Assembly (NCBI RefSeq): GCF_023544465.1 | Contig: NZ_JALPVL010000013.1 | Span: 186,001 to 250,000 of the forward strand | Direction of reading: 5' to 3' | Source of the DNA: Paractinoplanes maris | GTDB lineage: Bacteria > Actinomycetota > Actinomycetes > Mycobacteriales > Micromonosporaceae | DNA: 64,000 nucleotides | Shown: in pieces, positions 58,326-64,000 of the stretch | Position numbering within the stretch: the first letter of the stretch is position 1 | Layout: each line of letters begins with the position of its first letter | Program-made: the position numbers and the translations under genes | The notes under the pieces: generated by a model | Databases searched by the model: none | Told to the model about the DNA's origin: nothing | What the model saw: the letters and a program-made list of their open reading frames with translations, nothing else

Positions 58326-60065
58326 ATGAATCCGGCGGGCGTGAAGAAGTCGGCGGTCGTGCGCGCCGCCCTGGTCGCATCCTTGCTGTTCACAGTGACC
58401 GCGTGCGGCTCGGACGACGAGCCCGGCCCGGTGGCGAGCGCCCCGGCCGCGCCGCCGCCCTCGATCGCCGCCTCGACCGGCAGCCCGAGCCCGGCGGGTG
58501 ATCCGTCGGCGCGGGCCGCCGCCGCTGTGGCCGCCATGAGCGACGCCGACCTGGCCGGTCAGGTGCTGATGCCGTACGCCTACGGCAGCTCCGCCACGGC
58601 CGTCGACAAAGGCTCGGCGGCCGGCAATCAGAGCCTGGCCGGGGTGAGCACACCGGCCGAGATGATCGCCAAATATCACCTGGGCGGCCTGATCCTCGTC
58701 GGCTTCACCGCGAAGGACCCGACCGGCGCCACCAACCCCACCACGAACGTCGAGAACCCGAAGCAGGTGCGCGAGCTCACCGACGGCCTCCAGGCGGCCG
58801 CGCTCGCCCTGCCCGGCGGGGTCCCGCTGATGATCGGCACCGACCAGGAGTACGGGGTGGTCACGCGCATCACCGAGGGCGTCACCATGCTGCCGTCGGC
58901 GATGGGGGCGGGCGCCGCGGCGCAGCCGAAGCTGACCGAGGCGGCCTGGCGGGCGGCCGGCCGGGAACTGGCCGCGATGGGTATCACGGTGGACTTCGCG
59001 CCGGTCGCCGACACGCTCGGCCCGCCGGCCAACACGGTGATCGGCTCGCGCGCCTTCGGCTCCGACCCCGGGGCGAACTCCCAGCAGGTCGCCGCGGCCG
59101 TCCGCGGGCTCGAGGGCGCCGGCGTGGCGGCCGGCCTCAAGCACTTCCCGGGCCACGGGCACACCAGCGGTGACAGCCACGAGGGCCTTCCGGTGGTGGC
59201 CCAGAGCAAGGCCGCCTGGACGACCCAGGACCTGCCGCCCTTCCGGTCCGGCGTGGGCGCGGGGGCGGGTGTGGTCATGTCCGGCCACCTCGACCTGCAG
59301 GCGCTGGACAAGGGCGTGCCGGCCACCTTCTCCAAAAAGATCATGACCGACGTGCTCCGCGGGCAGCTGAAGTTCAACGGCGTGGCGATGACCGACGCGA
59401 TGAACATGCCGCCCGCGATGAAGTGGGCGCCCGGCGAGGCCGCGGTGCGCGCCCTCAACGCCGGCAACGACATGCTGCTCATGCCTCCCAGCATCGGCGG
59501 CGCCCGCGACGGCATCCTGGCCGCGCTCAAGGACGGCTCGCTCACGAAGGAGCGCCTGCTCGAGGCGGTCACCCGCATCCTCACCCTGAAGTTCCGCACC
59601 GCCCCGGCCCCCCGGCCCGAGCTGGCCGTGGTCGGCTCACCCGAGCACCAAAAGGCGGTCGGGGCCCTCGACGCGGCCTCGATCACCGTGCTGCGCGGGC
59701 CCTGCTCGGGGCCGCTGCTGACCGGCCCGGTCACGGTCACCGCGTCCGGCGGACGCGAGGTGGCGCGGGTCAACCTGGTCCGCGCGCTGCAGGCTCAGGG
59801 CGTCCAGGTACGGGCGGCGGGTGGGACGGTGGTCCGGCTCGTCGGGTACGGGGACAAGTCCGTCGACCTCGACCCGGCCGCCCGGGTCACGGTCATGATG
59901 GACACCCCGCACCTGCTGGCCTCGGCCAAGTCGCCGGTGCTGGTCGCCACGTATTCGTCCAGCAAGCTCTCGCTGACCGCCCTGGCCGCCGTGCTGGCCG
60001 GCCGGGCCAAGGCCCCCGGCAAGTCCCCGGTGGCGGTCACCGGCCTGCCTCGTACGGCCTGCTGA
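58326..60065 (+). CDS. GH3-family beta-N-acetylglucosaminidase lipoprotein (NagZ-like)
   Basis: 579 residues from ATG 58326 (ATG 58314 possible). Signal peptide with lipobox (LFTVTAC|GSD), then a low-complexity linker to about 60. GH3 barrel: MIGTDQEYGVVTRIT, KHFPGHGHTSGDSHEGLP (272-289) with the Asp283-Ser-His285 dyad intact, nucleophile Asp in GVAMTDAMNMPPAM. The full NagZ catalytic set predicts cleavage of N-acetylglucosamine from cell-wall fragments outside the membrane. Paralog of the GH3 at 30351, which lacks the dyad. Confidence 0.9.
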   Translation: MNPAGVKKSAVVRAALVASLLFTVTACGSDDEPGPVASAPAAPPPSIAASTGSPSPAGDPSARAAAAVAAMSDADLAGQVLMPYAYGSSATAVDKGSAAGNQSLAGVSTPAEMIAKYHLGGLILVGFTAKDPTGATNPTTNVENPKQVRELTDGLQAAALALPGGVPLMIGTDQEYGVVTRITEGVTMLPSAMGAGAAAQPKLTEAAWRAAGRELAAMGITVDFAPVADTLGPPANTVIGSRAFGSDPGANSQQVAAAVRGLEGAGVAAGLKHFPGHGHTSGDSHEGLPVVAQSKAAWTTQDLPPFRSGVGAGAGVVMSGHLDLQALDKGVPATFSKKIMTDVLRGQLKFNGVAMTDAMNMPPAMKWAPGEAAVRALNAGNDMLLMPPSIGGARDGILAALKDGSLTKERLLEAVTRILTLKFRTAPAPRPELAVVGSPEHQKAVGALDAASITVLRGPCSGPLLTGPVTVTASGGREVARVNLVRALQAQGVQVRAAGGTVVRLVGYGDKSVDLDPAARVTVMMDTPHLLASAKSPVLVATYSSSKLSLTALAAVLAGRAKAPGKSPVAVTGLPRTAC

Positions 60066-60074
60066 CGCTCAGTA

Positions 60075-60210
60075 GTGACCGGGCGGCCTGCGCCTGCGCT
60101 CCGTCGTGTCCGGGCGGCCTGCGCCCGCGCTCCGTGGTGACCGGGCGGCCCGCGCTCCGTCGTGACCGGCCGCCCGCGCTCCGTGGTGACCGGGCGGCTC
60201 GCGCCCGTCC
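60075..60210. repeat. Five tandem 24-31 bp repeats, intergenic
   Basis: Units at 60075-60105, 60106-60136, 60137-60161, 60162-60185 and 60186-60210 share gtgaccgggcggcc-gcg and mostly end ctccgt. Lies between the GH3 stop and the fab terminator; no coding role. Confidence 0.85.
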
Positions 60211-60228
60211 TTGTCTGTCGGAGAGCCG

Positions 60229-60258
60229 AAAGGCCCGGCCGCGCGAAGCGACCGGGCC
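60229..60258 (-). terminator. Terminator of the fab operon
   Basis: Stem ggcccgg (60232-60238) with ccgggcc (60252-60258), and a short T-run on the minus strand (60231-60229), 15 bp after the fabF stop. Confidence 0.65.
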
Positions 60259-60272
60259 CTCGATGGTGCGGC

Positions 60273-61499
60273 TCAGGCGCGGGTGAAGACCAGCGCCACG
60301 TTGTGACCGCCGAAGCCGAACGAATTGTTCATGGCGGCGGGGATGTCGAGCTGGCGGGCCTTGTGCGCCGCCACGTCGAGGTCGAGCTTGTCGTCCGGGT
60401 CGTCCAGGTTGATCGTGGGGGGAACCACGCTGTCCCGGATGGCCAGGATGGTGGCGATCGACTCGAGCGCCCCGGCCGCGCCCAGCAGGTGGCCGGACAT
60501 CGACTTGGTCGAGGTGATCACCGGGTGGGTGCCGATCGCCGACTTGATGCCGATGATCTCGCCCATGTCGCCGACCGGGGTCGAGGTGGCGTGCGCGTTG
60601 ACGTGAACGATGTCGGCGCCGGTGAGCCCGGCGTCGCGGATCGCCTTGGCCATCGCTCGGGCGCCGCCCTTGCACTCCGGGTCCGGCTGCACGATGTCGT
60701 AGCCGTCCGACGTGATGCCGGCCCCGGCCAGACGCGCGTAGATCCGCGCGCCGCGGGCCTGGGCGTGGTCGGCCCGCTCGAGCACCAGCGCGCCCGCGCC
60801 CTCGCCGAACACGAAGCCGTCGCGGCCCTTGTCCCACGGGCGGGAGGCCTTCTCCGGCTCGTCGTTGCGGGTCGACATGGCCCGCATGTTGGCGAACCCC
60901 GCGTACGGCAGCGGGTGGATCACCGCTTCGGTGCCGCCGGCGACGACCACGTCGGCCCGGCCGGACCGGATGATGTCGAGGCCCAGCGACATGGCCTCGG
61001 CGCCGGTCGCGCAGGCGCTGGCCATGGCGTGCACCCCGGCCTGCGCGCCGAGCTCGATGCCGACCCAGGCCGCGGGGCCGTTGGGCATGAGCATCGGCAC
61101 CGTGTGCGGGCTGACCTTACGCTGCCCCGACTCCTCGAGGATGTCGTCCTGGTTGAGCAGCGTGAGCGCACCCCCTATGCCGCTGCCGAAGCTGACGGCC
61201 AGGCGCTCCTTGTCGAGACCGGCATCCTCGAGGCCGGCGTCGGCCCAGGCCTGCTTCGCGGCGATCAGCGCGATCGCCTCGGAGCGGTCGAGCCGGCGCA
61301 TCCGCACCCGCTCGATGACCTCGGACGGGTCGACCTTGAGCTGGGCCCCGATCTTCACTGTGAGCTGCTCGGCCCACTCCAGGGTGAGGCGTCCCACCCC
61401 GGAGCGGCCGGCGAGCAAGGCGTCCCAGGTGGACGCGACGTCCCCGCCCAACGGGGTGGTCGCGCCGAGCCCGGTGACGACGACGTCGACGTTGCTCAT
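60273..61499 (-). CDS. fabF: 3-oxoacyl-ACP synthase II (KAS II)
   Basis: 408 residues. Thiolase-fold condensing enzyme: active-site Cys in ASACATGAEAMSLG, His in VNAHATSTPVGD and a second His (TSTKSMSGHLLGAAGALESI), and the C-terminal NNSFGFGGHNVALVF. Elongates acyl-ACP with malonyl-ACP. One base after acpP in fabD-fabH-acpP-fabF. Confidence 0.95.
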   Translation of the reverse strand: MSNVDVVVTGLGATTPLGGDVASTWDALLAGRSGVGRLTLEWAEQLTVKIGAQLKVDPSEVIERVRMRRLDRSEAIALIAAKQAWADAGLEDAGLDKERLAVSFGSGIGGALTLLNQDDILEESGQRKVSPHTVPMLMPNGPAAWVGIELGAQAGVHAMASACATGAEAMSLGLDIIRSGRADVVVAGGTEAVIHPLPYAGFANMRAMSTRNDEPEKASRPWDKGRDGFVFGEGAGALVLERADHAQARGARIYARLAGAGITSDGYDIVQPDPECKGGARAMAKAIRDAGLTGADIVHVNAHATSTPVGDMGEIIGIKSAIGTHPVITSTKSMSGHLLGAAGALESIATILAIRDSVVPPTINLDDPDDKLDLDVAAHKARQLDIPAAMNNSFGFGGHNVALVFTRA

Positions 61500-61500
61500 G

Positions 61501-61743
61501 TCAGTGGTTCGCCTCGATGTAGGTCACGGCGTCGCCGACGGTCTTGAGGTTCTGGACCTCGTTGTCGGGGATCTTGACGCCGAACTTCTCCTCGGCGGCC
61601 ACCACGACCTCGACCATGGAGAGCGAGTCGACGTCCAGGTCGTCGGTGAAGGACTTCTCCTCGGCGACGTCATCCGGGTTCACCCCGGCGACCTCCTCGA
61701 GGATTTCGGCGAGGCCCGAGGTGATCTCTTCGCGAGTAGCCAT
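61501..61743 (-). CDS. acpP: Acyl carrier protein
   Basis: 80 residues, acidic. Phosphopantetheine site in DDLDVDSLSMVEVVVAAEEK (Ser of DSL). Carries growing acyl chains for FabD, FabH and FabF. Between fabH and fabF as in other actinobacteria. Confidence 0.96.
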   Translation of the reverse strand: MATREEITSGLAEILEEVAGVNPDDVAEEKSFTDDLDVDSLSMVEVVVAAEEKFGVKIPDNEVQNLKTVGDAVTYIEANH

Positions 61744-61791
61744 TACTGGTAGTTCCTCTCAATGGTGGGGACTGTTCCGGCCGGTAGACGC

Positions 61792-62742
61792 TTACGGACA
61801 GCGAATGACCTGGCCGGCGTAGGTGAGGCCGCCGCCGAAGCCGAAGAGCAGGACCGGGGCGCCGGAGGCCACCTCGCCGCTCTCGATCATCTTGGACAGG
61901 GCCAGCGGCACACTGGCCGCGGAGGTGTTGCCGGAGTGCACGATGTCCTTGGCCACGACGACCTCGGGGCCCAGGCCGAGCCGCTTGACGATGCCGTCGA
62001 TGATCCGGGTGTTGGCCTGGTGGGGCACGAAGGCGGCCAGCTCGGAGGGCTTGATGCCGGCCTTCTCGCAGGTCTCGAGCGCGAACGGGGCGAGCGCGGT
62101 GGTGGCCCAGCGGAAGACCGTCTGGCCGTCCTGCTCGATGTAGGGCTGCCAGCCCTCGATGCGCAGCGCGTCGCCCTTGTCGGGGGCCGAGCCCCACAGC
62201 ACCGGGCCGATGCCGGGCTGCTCGCCGTCGGCCACACCGGTGACGATCGCGGCGCCGGCGCCGTCGCCGAACAGGACGGCGGTGGTGCGGTTGGTCCAGT
62301 CGGTGACGTCCGACAGCTTCTCGGCCCCGATGACCAGGGCGTTGCGCGAGGCGCCGGCCCGGATGGCGTGGTCGGCCGTGCCCAGGGCGTACGAGAAGCC
62401 GGAGCAGGCCGTGTTGAGGTCGTAGGCGGCCGGGGCGGTGATGCCGAGGCGGGCCGCGACCCGGGTGGCCACGTTGGGGCAGCGGTCGATCGCCGAGCAG
62501 GTGGCCACGGTGACCAGGTCGATGTCGGCGGCGGTCAGGCCCGAGGCGGCCAGCGCCTTCTCGGCGGCGAACGTGGCCATGTCGGCCACCGACTCGCCGT
62601 CGGCGATGCGCCGCTCGGCGATGCCGACCCGGCTCTTGATCCACTCGTCGTTGGTGTCGATCGTCGACGCCAGGTCGTCGTTGGTGACGACGCGCGAGGG
62701 CTGATAGTGCCCCATCGCAAGAATGCGGGTGCCCGCGGTCAT
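61792..62742 (-). CDS. fabH: 3-oxoacyl-ACP synthase III (KAS III)
   Basis: 316 residues. Starts fatty-acid synthesis by condensing an acyl-CoA primer with malonyl-ACP. Active-site Cys in DLNTACSGFSYALGTAD, His in FVPHQANTRIIDGIV, Asn in VHSGNTSAASVPLALSK. The ATG overlaps the fabD stop (ATGA). Confidence 0.95.
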   Translation of the reverse strand: MTAGTRILAMGHYQPSRVVTNDDLASTIDTNDEWIKSRVGIAERRIADGESVADMATFAAEKALAASGLTAADIDLVTVATCSAIDRCPNVATRVAARLGITAPAAYDLNTACSGFSYALGTADHAIRAGASRNALVIGAEKLSDVTDWTNRTTAVLFGDGAGAAIVTGVADGEQPGIGPVLWGSAPDKGDALRIEGWQPYIEQDGQTVFRWATTALAPFALETCEKAGIKPSELAAFVPHQANTRIIDGIVKRLGLGPEVVVAKDIVHSGNTSAASVPLALSKMIESGEVASGAPVLLFGFGGGLTYAGQVIRCP

Positions 62743-63683
62743 CGTGTTGCTCCTTCGATCGGGTGTCCACCGTGCCGGGCGATCAGATCCTGGGCGGCGG
62801 GCAGGTCGTCCGGCGTGTTGAGGGTGACGATCTCGGGGGCCCCATCGCCCTTGAGCTCGCGCTTGACCAGGCCGGCCAGGGTGCCGGCGGGCGGGAGTTC
62901 GAGCACCCCGGTGACGCCGAGGCCGGCCAGCGTCCGCATCACCAGGTCCCAGCGGACCGGCGCGGTCACCTGGCGGACCAGGCGCTCGACCATGTCGCGG
63001 CCACCGGCGACGGCGGTGCCGTCGAGGTCGGACAGCAGGGTGCGGACCGGGTCGGCCACGGTGACGCCGCCGGCCAGCGCGGACAGCGCGGCCTCGGCGG
63101 GCGCCATGTAGGGCGTATGGAAGGCCCCGGCCACCTCGAGGGCCCGGACCCGGGCCTTGGCCGGGGGCTCCTCGGCCAGGGCGGCCAGCCCGTCGAGCGA
63201 GCCCGCCGCGACGACCTGACCGGTGGCGTTGAAGTTGGCCGGGTGCAGCCCGTGCTTCTCGATCGCGGCCAGCACCTCGTCGGGGTCGCCGCCCAGCACG
63301 GCGCTCATGCCGGTCGGCTCGAGGGCGCAGGCGGCGGCCATCTCGCGGCCCCGCACGCCGGCCAGCGCGATCGCGGCCTCGGCGGGCAGCACCCCGGCGA
63401 TGGCGGTGGCGCCCAGCTCGCCGACGCTGTGCCCGGCGACCACGTCGACGCCGCTCAGCGGCAGCTCACTCGCGGCGAGCAGCGACGCGGCGACCAGCAG
63501 GGGCTGGGTGCGGGCGGTGTCCTTGATCTCGTCGGCGTCGGCCGCGGTGCCGAGGTGCACCAGGTCGACGCCGGCCAGAGCCGACCACCAGCGCAACTTG
63601 GCCTCGGCGCCGGGCAGATCGAGCCAGGGGGACAGGAAGCCGGGCTTCTGGGAACCCTGGCCGGGGGAGAGTACGGCGAGCAC
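62739..63683 (-). CDS. fabD: Malonyl-CoA:ACP transacylase
   Basis: 314 residues from GTG 63683. N-terminal LAVLSPGQGSQKPGFLSPWL, nucleophile Ser in VVAGHSVGELGATAIAGVL (GHSxGE), and catalytic His in VAGAFHTPYMAPA. Loads malonate onto ACP. First gene of the fab operon, 165 bp from fasR. Confidence 0.95.
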   Translation of the reverse strand: MLAVLSPGQGSQKPGFLSPWLDLPGAEAKLRWWSALAGVDLVHLGTAADADEIKDTARTQPLLVAASLLAASELPLSGVDVVAGHSVGELGATAIAGVLPAEAAIALAGVRGREMAAACALEPTGMSAVLGGDPDEVLAAIEKHGLHPANFNATGQVVAAGSLDGLAALAEEPPAKARVRALEVAGAFHTPYMAPAEAALSALAGGVTVADPVRTLLSDLDGTAVAGGRDMVERLVRQVTAPVRWDLVMRTLAGLGVTGVLELPPAGTLAGLVKRELKGDGAPEIVTLNTPDDLPAAQDLIARHGGHPIEGATR

Positions 63684-63732
63684 GTCCTCGACTCTTCCGG
63701 ATCGGTCGCGATTGCGGGGTTGACGGCGGCCA

Positions 63733-63770
63733 CCAAACCCTACGACAGCGTTTGGAGGAATCCTACAAAC
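63733..63770. promoter_or_regulatory. Overlapping palindromes upstream of fabD, candidate FasR operator
   Basis: A 21-bp palindrome at 63750-63770, with half-sites GTTTGgAGGA and TCCTaCAAAC around one A, has 9 of 10 pairs matching. It overlaps a second inverted repeat CCAAAC...GTTTGG (63733-63755). They lie 50-90 bp before the fabD start. Likely binding site of the regulator encoded just beyond. Confidence 0.65.
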
Positions 63771-63848
63771 GTGCCCGCGAATCGCCCCAGATAGTCCCGT
63801 TTCGAGGGGGCTTCGGAACCTGAACGATCTTTCATCGGAATCCGTGAG

Positions 63849-64000
63849 TTACGTCGCAGGATCGAGCCGGCCCACGGTCAGAGCGATGCGCAGCGCGAAC
63901 GCGTCGCGCCCGTCCAGCGGCGACAGGCCGGTCACTTCGGTGACCCGCTTGAGGCGGTAGCGGATCGTGTTCGGGTGCACGTAGAGCTCGCGGGCCGCGC
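63849..64000 (-). CDS. fasR: PucR/CdaR-type regulator, C-terminus only (probable FasR)
   Basis: The last 50 codons before the window edge; stop TAA at 63851-63849. The sequence AARELYVHPNTIRYRLKRVT is the HTH_30 domain of the PucR family, followed by GLSPLDGRDAFALRIALTVG. In Streptomyces the same place upstream of fabD encodes FasR, the activator of fatty-acid synthesis. Symbol rests on family plus context; the gene continues outside the window. Confidence 0.8.
   Translation of the reverse strand, partial: AARELYVHPNTIRYRLKRVTEVTGLSPLDGRDAFALRIALTVGRLDPAT

Noticed and set aside
60075..60210. CRISPR array or REP cluster
   Set aside because: Units abut without unique spacers and no palindromic REP structure or cas gene is seen.

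Overview
The window is a very GC-rich stretch of actinobacterial chromosome, most likely from Micromonosporaceae (Actinoplanes or Micromonospora type). The evidence is the codon use, many GTG/TTG starts, leaderless genes, a FasR-fabD-fabH-acpP-fabF cluster, DUF3145 and DUF2293 proteins, LAL-type LuxR regulators, a HelD-like RNA polymerase motor and an MprAB-like two-component pair next to an MMPL protein. The genus is an inference. No phage, IS element or CRISPR array is visible, but the left edge and one internal island look mobile or decayed.

Layout. 1-1880 is a scarred edge: the 3' half of a tRNA with a CAT anticodon (candidate attachment site), a gene tail, a secreted protein made of two nearly identical halves, and a decayed HAD hydrolase. 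1.9-11.5 kb holds an MMPL transporter converging on a sensor kinase/response regulator pair, then DUF899, LuxR, SDR, VOC and GNAT genes. 11.5-15.2 kb holds a secreted SGNH hydrolase and a membrane GGDEF-EAL protein. 15.2-17.2 kb is a small defence island: an excisionase-like HTH gene, a 24-codon ORF and an AbiEi/AbiEii type IV toxin-antitoxin pair, with CTATAG motifs in all three promoter regions. 17.2-23.3 kb has DUF2293, an S9 peptidase, a DUF6883/DUF4926 pair, a Clp-N protein and a DinB protein. 23.4-28.1 kb is a complete urea ABC transporter operon (urtABCDE) with a GlnR-like site upstream.

28.2-32 kb is an orphan solute-binding protein / 3-TM protein / flavoprotein operon running into a GH3 gene. 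32-37 kb holds a LAL regulator and a TetR/FAD-monooxygenase divergent pair, the latter with an in-frame 21-bp minisatellite. 37-44.2 kb holds a methyltransferase, SRPBCC, tyrosine phosphatase, argS, aldo/keto reductase and a secreted 5'-nucleotidase. argS is preceded by an arginine-rich leader peptide and competing hairpins, a candidate attenuator. 44.3-58.2 kb holds a MerR regulator, a Ser/Thr kinase, STAS, surE with a PfkB kinase, CDF, HelD, ArsR/AHSA1, carbonic anhydrase and others. 58.3-64 kb holds a second GH3 lipoprotein and the type II fatty-acid operon, with its probable regulator fasR entering at the right edge.

The strongest candidates for something undescribed are the argS attenuator (39106-39212), the CTATAG promoter cluster around the AbiE module (15404-15649), the DUF6883/DUF4926 pair (20435-21173), and the SBP/3-TM/flavoprotein cassette (28253-30354). 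All starts, motifs and hairpins were read by eye; no database search was run.
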